Notes: generated by a model not told the origin, from the sequence alone. 64,000 bases of DNA from CAVZTA01 sp963778025 (GCA_963778025.1 CAVZTA010000012.1:62001-126000), one strand, 5' to 3'. Shown: positions 46,107-54,603, numbered from the stretch's first letter. Program-made: numbers and translations.

Positions 46107-47345
46107 TCAGGCCACGAGGACGAGGTTCGCCTCGTCCCGCCAGCCGACGGTCACCGCTTCTCCCGGACCGAACGTCCGGCTCGCCGCGTCCACCGTCCCG
46201 TTCTGACTGCGGATCACCAGCTCGCCGACCGCATCGGTCAGGACCCGGTACTCCGTCGCATCCCCGAGATAGGTCCCCTGCGTCACCCGCCCGGGGATCC
46301 GTGTCCAACCGGTCGCCTGCGCCGTCTCGGCAGTCGGTTCGTCCCGCCCGACCCCCAGGCGCTCCGGGCGGATCGCGATGATCACCGTGTCGCCTGCCGA
46401 GGGATGCGCATCCGGGTCCGTGACCGAACCGCGAAGGCGCAGCCCGGAGGCGGTCTCGACGGTCGCCTGCCGTGTCGCGGCGTCGTGGTCCGCGACCGTC
46501 GCCGGGATGAAGTTCGACGAGCCGATGAACCCGGCGACGAACTGGTTCACGGGCTGCTGGTAGAGGTGTTCCGGCGGACCCATCTGCTGGATCCGCCCGT
46601 CGCGCATGACCACGATCGTGTCGCTCATGGTGAGCGCCTCTTCCTGGTCGTGCGTGACGTACACGAACGTGATGCCGACCTGCTGCTGGAGCTGCTTGAG
46701 CTCGATCTGCATCTCGTGACGCAGCTTCCGGTCGAGGGCGCCCAGCGGCTCGTCGAGCAGGAGCACGGTGGGGTGGTTGATGAGCGCCCGGGCCAATGCC
46801 ACGCGCTGCTGCTGGCCGCCCGACAGCTCCCACGTCCGCCGATGCCCGTAGTGGAACAGGCGGACGAGCATCAGCGCCTCGTCGACGCGGCGCTCCTCCT
46901 CCTTGCGCTTGATGCCCGTCTGGCGCAGCCCGTAGCCCACGTTCTGCGCCACGGTCATGTGCGGGAACAGCGCGTAGTGCTGGAACACCGTATTCACGTT
47001 CCGGCGGTACGGCGGGACCCCGGCGACCGGCTGCCCGTCGAGGTAGATCTCGCCGCTCGTGGGCTGCTCGAAGCCGGCGATCATCCGCAGCGTGGTGGTC
47101 TTGCCACAGCCGGACGGGCCGAGCAGCGAGTAGAACGCCCCGCGCTCGATCCGCAGCGACATGTCGTCGACCGCGGTGACCGGTCCGAAGCGCTTGGTCA
47201 CATGGTCGATCTCGACGTCGGGATCGGCCGCCGCGGTCGTGCGAGGCTCGTGCCCCAGCCCGAGCACGTGGCCGTCCGACGCCGGTCCGTGGTCGACCTG
47301 CAGCGGCTGCGGACGCGTCTCCTCGGGACTGACCGGTACGGCCAA
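46107..47345 (-). CDS. potA: polyamine-type ABC transporter ATPase, PotA-like
   Basis: Energy-coupling ATPase, 412 residues: Walker A LLGPSGCGKTTTLRM, Q-loop QHYALFPHM, signature LSGGQQQRVALARAL, Walker B LLLDEPLGALD and the H-loop THDQEE, followed by a TOBE-type regulatory domain (IAIRPERLGV). The start is TTG 47345. A ~45-residue leader precedes the first ABC strand (VEIDHVTKRFGPVTAVDDMS). First gene of the operon, driven by the promoter at 47408-47436. Confidence 0.93.
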   Translation of the reverse strand: MAVPVSPEETRPQPLQVDHGPASDGHVLGLGHEPRTTAAADPDVEIDHVTKRFGPVTAVDDMSLRIERGAFYSLLGPSGCGKTTTLRMIAGFEQPTSGEIYLDGQPVAGVPPYRRNVNTVFQHYALFPHMTVAQNVGYGLRQTGIKRKEEERRVDEALMLVRLFHYGHRRTWELSGGQQQRVALARALINHPTVLLLDEPLGALDRKLRHEMQIELKQLQQQVGITFVYVTHDQEEALTMSDTIVVMRDGRIQQMGPPEHLYQQPVNQFVAGFIGSSNFIPATVADHDAATRQATVETASGLRLRGSVTDPDAHPSAGDTVIIAIRPERLGVGRDEPTAETAQATGWTRIPGRVTQGTYLGDATEYRVLTDAVGELVIRSQNGTVDAASRTFGPGEAVTVGWRDEANLVLVA

Positions 47346-47382
47346 ACGGGTCGACCTCGGCGCACGGCGGTTGACGGGACGG

Positions 47383-47399
47383 CTGTAGCGCCGCTACAG
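47383..47399. promoter_or_regulatory. perfect palindrome at the start of the pot transcript
   Basis: CTGTAGCG-C-CGCTACAG, a 17-base palindrome with 8-base arms. Given the promoter at 47408-47436, it sits immediately after the predicted transcription start of the minus-strand pot operon, a classic operator position. It could alternatively form an RNA hairpin in the 5' leader. Confidence 0.5.
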
Positions 47400-47401
47400 G
47401 T

Positions 47402-47424
47402 GTGCGCATGGTAGGCATGCGCAC
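47402..47424. promoter_or_regulatory. palindrome overlapping the pot promoter
   Basis: GTGCGCATG-5nt-CATGCGCAC, perfect 9-base arms. It covers the -10 hexamer and part of the spacer of the minus-strand promoter, so a dimeric protein bound here would block RNA polymerase. Confidence 0.55.
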
Positions 47425-47436
47425 CTCCACCGTCAA
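47408..47436 (-). promoter_or_regulatory. sigma70-type promoter for the pot operon
   Basis: On the minus strand TTGACG (47436-47431) and TACCAT (47413-47408) are separated by 17 bases, with potA starting at 47345. The initiation point would be near 47401. Confidence 0.55.
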
Positions 47437-47508
47437 CGCGGTGCCATCCCGCGAACCGTGCGAATCTCGCAGCCCTCGTCCCGAGGCCAGGGCGCGGTAC
47501 AGTGGCGC

Positions 47509-47535
47509 CTGAAGTCACACTTCAGTCGGCTGAAG
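47509..47535. promoter_or_regulatory. inverted repeat plus extra half-site before the XRE-cupin gene
   Basis: CTGAAGT-CAC-ACTTCAG (47509-47525), perfect 7-base arms, followed after four bases by a third CTGAAG (47530-47535). It lies 24 bases before the regulator start, a natural place for autoregulation by the HTH protein encoded next. Confidence 0.55.
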
Positions 47536-47558
47536 CGAGTCGGGGCGAGGGGCCGCGG

Positions 47559-48110
47559 ATGGAGGAGCTTGCGCTGGGGGCGCGGATCCGGTCGATGCGT
47601 CAGGCGCGCCGCCTCACGCTCCGGGAGCTGGCCGACCGTGCCGGCGTCACCGAGAGCTTCCTGTCCCAGGTGGAGCGCGAGGTCGCCTCGCCGTCGATCG
47701 CGACGGTCCAGCGGATCGCACGGGCGCTCGACCTGTCGATCGCCCAGCTGTTCGCCGAGGAACCGTCCACGGGACGCGTCGTCCGACGCGAAGCCCGGCG
47801 GCGGGTCGCCTATCCGGGCATCAAGGCCGTCGACGAGTTCCTGACCGCGAATCCGGCGGGCCGGCTGCAGGTGATCCGCTCGATCATCGAGCCCGGCGGC
47901 GGCACCGGCGAGGAGCCGTACACCCACGACTCGGACGAGGAGTTCGTGCTCGTGCTGGAGGGCGTGCTCGACCTGTGGGTCGGCGACGAGCATCACGTCC
48001 TCCGGGAGGGTGACGCGATCACCTTCGATTCGCATCTGCCGCACTGGAACATCAATCGCGGCGACGATCCGGCCGTGATCCTGTTCTGCATGACCCCGCC
48101 CAGCTTCTGA
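47559..48110 (+). CDS. XRE-family regulator with C-terminal cupin (PuuR-like)
   Basis: 183 residues. An N-terminal helix-turn-helix (IRSMRQARRLTLRELADRAG, then ESFLSQVEREVASPSIATVQ) is followed by a cupin domain (YTHDSDEEFVLVLEGVLDLW, FDSHLPHWNINRGDDPAVIL). This is the layout of PuuR, a putrescine-utilisation repressor, and of related small-molecule sensors. ATG 47559 gives the standard N-terminus; the longer frame from 47502 covers the operator region. It is divergent from potA, so it probably controls the transporter and itself through the nearby palindromes. Confidence 0.88.
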   Translation: MEELALGARIRSMRQARRLTLRELADRAGVTESFLSQVEREVASPSIATVQRIARALDLSIAQLFAEEPSTGRVVRREARRRVAYPGIKAVDEFLTANPAGRLQVIRSIIEPGGGTGEEPYTHDSDEEFVLVLEGVLDLWVGDEHHVLREGDAITFDSHLPHWNINRGDDPAVILFCMTPPSF

Positions 48111-48151
48111 GACCCGGCCGCCAGACGCGCGCGGACCTAGACTCTGGCCGC

Positions 48152-49216
48152 ATGTACGTCGTCATCCTCGCCGGGGGCGGGGGCACGCGGTTGTGGCCGC
48201 TGTCCCGGCCCGACCGCCCGAAGCCCTTCCTGCCGCTGTTCGGCGAGGAATCCCTCCTCCAGGCGACCGTCCGACGCCTCGACGGCCCGGAGCTGGACCT
48301 CGATCCGGACGACATCTTCATCGTGGCGGACCGGCGCTACGGGCATCTGGTCCAGGACCAGGTCGACGCCCGCCTGGTCGTGGAGCCGAGCGCGCGCAAC
48401 ACCGCCGCGGCCATCGCACTCGCCGCGATCGCCATCGACCGGCCGCCCGAGGAGGTCATGGTCGTCCTGCCGGCGGACCACCACATCGCCGATGAGCCGG
48501 GCTTCCGGCAGGTGCTCCGGGCAGCCCATGACGAGCTCGCGCTCGGCGCGTTCGACGTCGAGGCGCCGCTGGTCACCCTGGGCGTCCGGCCCACCCGGCC
48601 CGCGACCGAGTACGGCTATCTCCTGCCGGACATGGACCACCGCAAGCGGGGCGCGATCACCGCGTACCAGCTGCGTGCCTTCGAGGAGAAGCCCGATGCG
48701 CTGCGCGCGGTCCAGCTGCTGAACGAGCCAGGCGTGGCGTGGAACGCCGGGATGTTCCTGTGGCAGCGCGGCGCGATCCAGGCGGCGCTCGAGAAGTACA
48801 CCCCGCTGATGCTGATGGTCGGTCAGGCGCACGCCTCCGAGGTCGCCCTCAGCATGGCGTACGAGCGGATCCAGGCGATCTCGATCGACCACGCGGTCAT
48901 GGAGGGCGCAGCGGTCGACCACAAGGTCGTCATGGGCGGGATGTCCGTCGGCTGGAGTGACCTGGGTGGCTGGACGGCGATCCTGGGCGGGCTGGGTGTC
49001 CGCGGTGACGGGGTCGTGGTCCAGCCCGGGACGGTGGTCGAGACCGGCGCCGACGACCTGGTGGTCGAGCGGCACGATGGTCGGCTGGTCGCGGGCGGTG
49101 CCCCGAACGGTACGATGAGCCCGCAGCAGGTCGTCGCGCTCCTGCGCGGAGCGCGCGGTGGCCGCGACGCGGTCCAGGCGCTGCTCGACCGGTGCGCCGC
49201 TTGGGAGGCGCGCTGA
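48152..49216 (+). CDS. manC: mannose-1-phosphate guanylyltransferase
   Basis: Makes GDP-mannose from mannose-1-phosphate and GTP. 354 residues with the nucleotidyltransferase loop VILAGGGGTRLWPLSRPDRP, PKPFLPLFGEESLLQ, VLPADHHIAD, FEEKPDALRAVQLL, WNAGMFLWQRG and VGWSDLGGWTAI. The isomerase domain of bifunctional ManC is absent. A TAGACT box (48138-48143) ends eight bases before ATG 48152, suggesting a leaderless mRNA. First of three overlapping sugar-phosphate genes. Confidence 0.93.
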   Translation: MYVVILAGGGGTRLWPLSRPDRPKPFLPLFGEESLLQATVRRLDGPELDLDPDDIFIVADRRYGHLVQDQVDARLVVEPSARNTAAAIALAAIAIDRPPEEVMVVLPADHHIADEPGFRQVLRAAHDELALGAFDVEAPLVTLGVRPTRPATEYGYLLPDMDHRKRGAITAYQLRAFEEKPDALRAVQLLNEPGVAWNAGMFLWQRGAIQAALEKYTPLMLMVGQAHASEVALSMAYERIQAISIDHAVMEGAAVDHKVVMGGMSVGWSDLGGWTAILGGLGVRGDGVVVQPGTVVETGADDLVVERHDGRLVAGGAPNGTMSPQQVVALLRGARGGRDAVQALLDRCAAWEAR

Positions 49217-49217
49217 C

Positions 49218-50699
49218 GTGACCGATGTCGCGGGGGTCCGGGAACCGACGCGCATCGTCTTCGGGACCGATGGCTGGCGCGCGCGGGTCGCCGATGAGTT
49301 CACGTTCGACAACGTGCGTCGCTGTGCCGACGGCGTGGCCCACGAGGTGGTGGCCCGCGGCGTCGCGGCGAAGGGCGTGGTCGTGGCCTACGACCGGCGG
49401 TTCGCCTCGGAGCATTTCGCGATGGCCGCGGCCGAGGTGCTGCTCGCGCACGACATCCCGGTGATCTTCGCGTCCGGCGCCGTGCCCACGCAGATGAGCT
49501 CGTTCGAGGTGGTCGAGCGCGGCGCGGCGGCCGGGGTCGTGATCACGGCCAGCCATAACCCGTGGACGGACAACGGGTTCAAGGTCAAGGCGCCGACCGG
49601 CGCCGCCGCGGGCCCCGAGATGCTGGCCGTGATCGAGGAGCGCCTCGCGGTCAACGGGGACCGGCCGGTCGACCGGCGACCGTTCGCCGATGGGGAGGCG
49701 GCCGGGCTCGTCGAGCGGTTCGACCCGTACGACGGCTACGAGCGGTACGTCCGCCGGACGCTCGATCTCGACGCCCTCAAGGCCGCCGACGTAGCGGTCC
49801 TCGTGGACCCCCTCTTCGGGGTCGGCGCGGGCTGGATCCCGCGGCTGCTGGCGGGCGGTCGGATCCGGATCACGGAGCTCCACCAGGAGCGCAACCCGTA
49901 CTTCGGCGGGCTCAATCCGGAGCCCATCCGGCCGAACGTGGACGAGGCGCTCGCGCGCATCCCGCGTGACGGCTTCGACCTGGGGCTGCTGCTCGACGGC
50001 GATGCCGATCGCGCCGGCGCGGCCGACGAGCAGGGAACGTTCATCCACCAGCTCCAGGTCACCGGGCTGCTCATGTACTACCTCGCCGAGCATCGCGAGC
50101 TGCGCGACCCGGTCGTCGTGTCGGTCAACAACACGGCGATGGCCGCACGCCTGGGCGAGCACTACGGCATCGCCACCCACGAGGTGCCGGTGGGCTTCAA
50201 GTTCATCGGCCCGCGGATGATCGAGACGGGCGCGATGATGGGCGCCGAGGAGTCCGGCGGCTACGGCTTCGGGATGCATCTGCCGGAACGCGACGGCATC
50301 TACGCCGACCTGATGCTGCTCGACCTGTTCCTGCGCGAGAAGGCGCGCGGCGTGTGGCCGGTGTCACGGATCCTGGCCCGGTTCCATGAGCTCGCCGGGG
50401 CGTCGTTCTACCGGCGGGTCGACGTCCACGTCGACCGTGCGGAGTACGACGCGGTGAAGCGGCGGCTGCTCGTCGACCTGAAGACGCATGCGCCGGAGAC
50501 GCTCGCCGGGCGACCGGTCGTGCGGAGCCAGGAGCTGACGACGAACGATGGGACGAAGTTCTTCGTCGATGACGGCTCGTGGCTGCTCGTCCGAGCCTCC
50601 GGGACGGAGCCGCTCGTGCGCGTCTACACCGAGGCGTCGAGCGCGCCGATGCGCGACGCGATGCTCGCCGCGGGCGAGCGCCTGGTGCGCGGGTCATGA
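49218..50699 (+). CDS. phosphomannomutase/phosphoglucomutase
   Basis: Alpha-D-phosphohexomutase, 493 residues: substrate/phosphoserine loop VVITASHNPWTDNGFKVKAP, metal loop LLLDGDADRAGAADE, sugar-binding GAEESGGYGFG and phosphate-binding VRASGTEPLVRVYTEA. GTG 49218 is two bases after manC. Next to manC it most likely provides mannose-1-phosphate, though glucose specificity cannot be excluded; the metal loop has DGDADRAG where DGDxDR is usual. Confidence 0.9.
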   Translation: MTDVAGVREPTRIVFGTDGWRARVADEFTFDNVRRCADGVAHEVVARGVAAKGVVVAYDRRFASEHFAMAAAEVLLAHDIPVIFASGAVPTQMSSFEVVERGAAAGVVITASHNPWTDNGFKVKAPTGAAAGPEMLAVIEERLAVNGDRPVDRRPFADGEAAGLVERFDPYDGYERYVRRTLDLDALKAADVAVLVDPLFGVGAGWIPRLLAGGRIRITELHQERNPYFGGLNPEPIRPNVDEALARIPRDGFDLGLLLDGDADRAGAADEQGTFIHQLQVTGLLMYYLAEHRELRDPVVVSVNNTAMAARLGEHYGIATHEVPVGFKFIGPRMIETGAMMGAEESGGYGFGMHLPERDGIYADLMLLDLFLREKARGVWPVSRILARFHELAGASFYRRVDVHVDRAEYDAVKRRLLVDLKTHAPETLAGRPVVRSQELTTNDGTKFFVDDGSWLLVRASGTEPLVRVYTEASSAPMRDAMLAAGERLVRGS

Positions 50700-51067
50700 C
50701 CGACGCGGACCTCAAGCGGGTCTCCAAGCCGTGGGGCCACGAGCTGATCTGGGCGCTGACCGACCGCTACTGCGGCAAGGTGCTGGTCATCGAGGCGGGC
50801 AAGCGACTGTCGCTCCAGAAGCATGTCGCCAAGGATGAGTCGATCTACGTCATGTCGGGCCGGCTGCTGCTGTATCTCGAGGATGACGGCGGGGACGTCC
50901 GCGAGACGATCCTGGGCCCCGGCGAGGCCCGTCATGTGCCCACCGGCCGCATCCATCGCTACGAGGCGCTGGAGCGGACGGAGCTGATCGAGGTGAGCAC
51001 CCCGGAGCTCGACGATGTCGTCCGATTGTCCGACGACTACGGTCGCGAGGGCACGAACGCGCCCTGA
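50696..51067 (+). CDS. cupin, mannose-6-phosphate isomerase type II-like
   Basis: A 123-residue single cupin: KRVSKPWGHELIWALTD, CGKVLVIEAGKRLSLQKHV and RHVPTGRIHRYEALERTELI. These match the isomerase domain of type II ManC/ManA proteins, which converts fructose-6-phosphate to mannose-6-phosphate. It overlaps the mutase stop (ATGA), so the three-gene operon could supply GDP-mannose from fructose-6-phosphate with the isomerase separated from ManC. Confidence 0.85.
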   Translation: MTDADLKRVSKPWGHELIWALTDRYCGKVLVIEAGKRLSLQKHVAKDESIYVMSGRLLLYLEDDGGDVRETILGPGEARHVPTGRIHRYEALERTELIEVSTPELDDVVRLSDDYGREGTNAP

Positions 51068-51233
51068 CGGGCAGGACGCTCAGCCCAGGCTCGCTGGGTC
51101 ATCCGGGGGCTGCCGGGGGTGGGACTCGGTGTTAGGCTAGCCCCAGCGACCGCCATCACCGGTCGAGGGTCCGACCGGACGGCGGCCCTCGCAGGCGCGC
51201 CCCGCGATGGGCGCGACGGAGGTCTGGCGGACG

Positions 51234-51506
51234 ATGCACAGCTCTCTCATCGGCAAGGTCGAGAAGGCGAATCGCTACGCCCGCGAGCTCGATCGGGTGT
51301 CCTTCGATCGCCTCGCGCTGACGTTCAAGGGTGACAACGACATCCATCACGTCAGCCTCGATGCCGGTCAGTGGCACTGCACCTGCCACTACTTCGAGAG
51401 CTGGGGTTCCTGCGTCCACATCCTCACGATCCAGAAGATCCTGGGCGTGATGCTGCCCGAGGACGCGCAGGTGTCCATCCTGTCCGCGCCGCCCGTTCCC
51501 GCCTGA
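51234..51506 (+). CDS. small SWIM-type zinc-finger protein
   Basis: 90 residues: MHSSLIGKVEKANRYARELD, RVSFDRLALTFKGDNDIHHV, then WHCTCHYFESWGSCVHIL, a CxCx8CxH SWIM zinc motif, and a short tail. SWIM domains bind DNA or proteins, usually inside large proteins; here the module is almost alone. ATG 51234 is preferred over GTG/ATG 51207 because GGAGG (51218-51222) is correctly spaced from it. The partner is unknown. Confidence 0.75.
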   Translation: MHSSLIGKVEKANRYARELDRVSFDRLALTFKGDNDIHHVSLDAGQWHCTCHYFESWGSCVHILTIQKILGVMLPEDAQVSILSAPPVPA

Positions 51507-51598
51507 GATCGACGACCGCCCCCCGGCAGACGCCGGGTCCACGTCGCAGCCCGGACGCCGGCGGTCCCGCACCGCCGGCGTCGTCGTGTCCGGACGCG

Positions 51599-52090
51599 TC
51601 ACTCCGAGACCTCGAAGCGCCAGAAGTAGCCGACCTCCCCATGACCCGGGAACTCGGCCCAGAGTCGGACGCTCCACGTCCCGGCCGGCGGCGCGGGGAA
51701 GTCGACCTCCGCCGTGACGGAGCGGGACTGGACGCTTGCGGTACCCGGATCGACGGGCCCGTCGGCCAGCGGCGCGTACTCCACCGTCCACGTCGAGATG
51801 TCCGTCCCGGCGGGGAAGCGGACGCTGGCCAGGATGTCCGCCGCGACGAGGACCGGGTCGCCACCCGGGAGCCACGGCGCGTCCGACGCGAAGCCGTCCC
51901 ACGAGTAGGTGCCGACCTCGCCCTCGACCGGCGGCCGGCCCGGCACGGTCAGCGTCGCGACGGGCGGCACCGGCGTGGTGGGCTCGGGCGTGGGGATCGA
52001 TGGCAGGAGCTCCGGCGCGCCGCAGCCTGCGAGCAGCGCGAGGAACGCGAGGGGCACGATGATCGGCAGGCTCGCGGCGCGTCGGGGCAT
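51599..52090 (-). CDS. hypothetical lipoprotein
   Basis: 163 residues starting at ATG 52090 with a clear lipoprotein signal (SLPIIVPLAFLALLAGC) and a Pro/Thr linker. The body is strand-rich (VGTYSWDGFASDAPWLPGG, TWTVEYAPLADGPVDPGT, WSVRLWAEFPGHGEVGYFWR) and looks like a fibronectin- or Ig-like domain. No family named. It starts 3 bases after the stop of the next upstream exported protein, and three such genes form a run on the minus strand. Confidence 0.72.
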   Translation of the reverse strand: MPRRAASLPIIVPLAFLALLAGCGAPELLPSIPTPEPTTPVPPVATLTVPGRPPVEGEVGTYSWDGFASDAPWLPGGDPVLVAADILASVRFPAGTDISTWTVEYAPLADGPVDPGTASVQSRSVTAEVDFPAPPAGTWSVRLWAEFPGHGEVGYFWRFEVSE

Positions 52091-52092
52091 GG

Positions 52093-53145
52093 TCAGCGTC
52101 CTCCGGAGACGGGCATCGCCTGGGGGCATGGCGGGAGCGAGCAGCCGCCGTTCACGGTGACCCGCACGGTGCCCGAGGTCGTCGCGAGGAGTGGCTCGTC
52201 GCTCGGTTTGCGAAAGACGGCCCGGAACTCGGTGGTGCTTCGTAGCCGGAGCGTCACCGCATAGGTCCCGGGCGTCCCCGTCGCGCTGAGCACCTGCGCG
52301 TCGGTCCACGTCCCGCCGGGCGGACGCCGCTGCAGGACGACCGTCCGGCCATCGAGGTCGTTGCCCCGCAGCCGGAACGTGACCGTCGGGTCATCGTCGA
52401 TCCGGAGCCGGGCGGTCAGCCGCGCGCTGCCGTCCCAGCCGACCGCCGAGGCGCTCGTCGAGAAGGCGAGCATCGTCGGGATGGCGTCAAGGCAGGTCGA
52501 GATGCGGGTCGTGGTGGTGACGTCGTACTGGCGCTGGAGCTGCGCGACATCGCAGCGGCCGAACGCGTGGGCGTTCCAGCCCACGCCGGGCCTGGCATGG
52601 GACACCGTCTGCACGACCGAGTCGAGGTAGTCCGACTCGTTCGCGTAGTTCACGTGGTGGTTCAGGATCTGGACGTGGCCCAGCTCGTCGAGCGTGATGT
52701 TCTCGACGTCGTAGCAGCCGTTGGGGAACGGGTCATACAGCTGGCACCACTTGAGCGTGCCCCAGTCGAATTGGTGGCCGTTCTCGCGGAACCACAGGCC
52801 GAAGCCGGTGGGCGGGTTGCGTCGCATGCACGCGAGGCCGCCGGTCCCGCAGACCACTTCGGTGCCGTACACGACGAGGTTCTTCGAGCCATCGAGGGCA
52901 CGGAACGTCGCCGCTCGAGCGCCGCGCGAGGCGTTCTGGTCGGCCGCGCCGTCCTTGATGGCGACCCGCATGTCGAACGGCGCCATCCACGTGTCCGACC
53001 AGTCGAACGTGAGGTCGGCGTCCTGCGCCCACAGGCCGTCGCCCTCGAAGATCGGCGATGGATCGTGCGCCGCGACGGGGACGGCGCCCGTCACGGCGAG
53101 GAGCACCGCGCCGACGAGCGCGGCGAGGCGGCGTCGCGCGGTCAT
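52093..53145 (-). CDS. exported hypothetical protein with protease-like ELGH motif
   Basis: 350 residues with a Sec signal (RRLAALVGAVLLAVTGAVPVAA). The body includes LWFRENGHQFDWGTLKWCQL, DPFPNGCYDVENITLDELGH then VQILNHHVNYANESD, and a C-terminal strand-rich domain (TFRLRGNDLDGRTVVLQRRP). DELGHVQILNHH resembles the HExxHxxxxHH zinc site of metzincins, but the first His is Asp, so it may be inactive or bind metal differently. Overlaps the next gene by ATGA on the minus strand. Confidence 0.7.
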   Translation of the reverse strand: MTARRRLAALVGAVLLAVTGAVPVAAHDPSPIFEGDGLWAQDADLTFDWSDTWMAPFDMRVAIKDGAADQNASRGARAATFRALDGSKNLVVYGTEVVCGTGGLACMRRNPPTGFGLWFRENGHQFDWGTLKWCQLYDPFPNGCYDVENITLDELGHVQILNHHVNYANESDYLDSVVQTVSHARPGVGWNAHAFGRCDVAQLQRQYDVTTTTRISTCLDAIPTMLAFSTSASAVGWDGSARLTARLRIDDDPTVTFRLRGNDLDGRTVVLQRRPPGGTWTDAQVLSATGTPGTYAVTLRLRSTTEFRAVFRKPSDEPLLATTSGTVRVTVNGGCSLPPCPQAMPVSGGR

Positions 53146-54314
53146 CGCGACACCTCCGCGAGGGTCGCTGCGCGGCCGGACGCCGGATCGACGAAGCGCA
53201 CGAGGCCGCGCCCGACGTCGAGCGGGACGCGGCCGTCCGGGACGAGCGCGACCCAGCCGTCGGGCATCGCGATCCCCGCGCCGGCGCGACTCGGCGACAG
53301 CTGGAGGCCGTAGCCCGCGGGCAGGTCCGCGAGCTCGCTCACGTCCCCGGAGCGCAGGTCACGGACGGTGAGGTGGCGGCCATCAAGGGACTCGGCGACG
53401 AGCCGGCCGCGGGCGGCATCCGCGAGCGTCGCGAGCCCGGCGCTCGCTTCGAGCGTCGTCCGCCGCCCCGTCGCGAGGTCGATCCCGTCGATGGGGCACG
53501 GCAGTCCACCGCAGGCTTCGTGGACGACCAGGCGATCGCCGGTCAGCCCGACGAGCGGCCCGACGTCATCGACGACGTGGCGATCGCCCGTCCCGGGATC
53601 GACGATGCGGGCGCGGCAGCGCACCTGGCCGCAGCTGGCCACGACGAGCCGGCCATCGGTGCCCCACGCGAGCTCCGTCACGAACGTCGGCCCGTACGCC
53701 GCGTCGACCTCCAGCGGCTCGACGATCCGCCGCTCCGCGGCGCCCGCCAGTGACCGCTGCCAGACACCGAGATCCGCGCGCGTCGCGCGGTCGACCCGGT
53801 GCTCGACGATCGCGGCGCCGTCGGGCGTCAGCAGCGCGCTCCGCACGACGTCGCGCGATGTGGCGACATCCATCGCACATCCGGCGACCGGATCCACGAG
53901 CCGGAGGCGACTGCTCTGTCCGTCGTCCGAGCCGACGAGCAGGACCCGCCCGAACGGCCCGGCGACGAACGACTCGGGCGCCATGTCGAACCGCCGCCGC
54001 GAGCCGGCAGCCGCATCGCCCGAGGCGACGCGCCGAGCGATGAGCGTCCCGCGCCGGTCCAGCACCGGATCCACCCGGAACCAGGGCACGCCCGGGATCG
54101 CGAGCCGCCCCGCCACCCGGCCGACGGTCCCGCCGGCGATCGCGCCGCTTGCGCGTTCCGCGGCCACACGCGCGGGTGCGGTCCCGTCGCACGCGGGCGC
54201 ATCCCATGGCGGATCGGCGGCTCCTGCGGGGGACGGTGCAGCAGCGGCCGCGATCGCGAATGCGACCGCGGCGAGCACCGGTGGGGTGAGTCGACTCCAG
54301 TACATCCTGCCCAT
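53142..54314 (-). CDS. exported beta-propeller-like protein
   Basis: 390 residues; a signal peptide (PPVLAAVAFAIAAAAAPSPAGA) then repeated four-strand segments of WD/NHL-like character (GRVLLVGSDDGQSSRLRLVD, DGRLVVASCGQVRCRARIVD, TGRRTTLEASAGLATLADAA), with cysteine pairs (CGQVRC, CGGLPC) in loops. Probably an extracytoplasmic propeller; no family named. ATG 54314 or 54305 could start it. First gene of the three-gene exported set. Confidence 0.72.
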   Translation of the reverse strand: MGRMYWSRLTPPVLAAVAFAIAAAAAPSPAGAADPPWDAPACDGTAPARVAAERASGAIAGGTVGRVAGRLAIPGVPWFRVDPVLDRRGTLIARRVASGDAAAGSRRRFDMAPESFVAGPFGRVLLVGSDDGQSSRLRLVDPVAGCAMDVATSRDVVRSALLTPDGAAIVEHRVDRATRADLGVWQRSLAGAAERRIVEPLEVDAAYGPTFVTELAWGTDGRLVVASCGQVRCRARIVDPGTGDRHVVDDVGPLVGLTGDRLVVHEACGGLPCPIDGIDLATGRRTTLEASAGLATLADAARGRLVAESLDGRHLTVRDLRSGDVSELADLPAGYGLQLSPSRAGAGIAMPDGWVALVPDGRVPLDVGRGLVRFVDPASGRAATLAEVSR

Positions 54315-54454
54315 CGCGACGTGGACCTCCTCGGGCGGGCCGGGACGGCGGCCGAACGGGCGGGAGGAGGCGGGCTCGCAGTGTCGCGCGCGTCACTCGA
54401 CCGCGACTTATCTCGACCTGGGCCGGGGACGCCCGCGGACCGCTCTGGTACGCT

Positions 54455-54570
54455 CGGCGGGTCATGGCCCACCCAGGGCCCCACAGCCGCCGCGATGGAT
54501 CGCGAAGCCGGTGTGATTCCGGCACAGTCCCGCTACGGTGAGCGCCTCAGGCGCGAGTCCGGTCGCCGAT
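54455..54570 (+). promoter_or_regulatory. cobalamin riboswitch
   Basis: Contains the B12-box core GAAGCCGGTGTGATTCCGGC followed by ACAGTCCCGCTACGGTGAG and a closing GAGTCCGGTCGCC, the standard conserved blocks of AdoCbl/MeCbl riboswitches, in the right order. Directly upstream of btuF and the cobalamin operon, so binding of cobalamin should reduce expression of uptake and nucleotide-loop genes. Confidence 0.88.
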
Positions 54571-54603
54571 CCCTCGCTGTTGTCTCCTTCGAGAGAAAGG
54601 GAT
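54569..54603 (+). terminator. riboswitch expression-platform hairpin
   Basis: ATCCCT (54569-54574) pairs with AGGGAT (54598-54603), with an inner TCTC/GAGA stem. It begins where the riboswitch core ends, consistent with a ligand-controlled structure that governs downstream expression. Confidence 0.45.

Noticed and set aside
44765..47414. Two long plus-strand frames opposite potD and potA
   Set aside because: Both are shadows of strongly conserved transporter genes on the minus strand.
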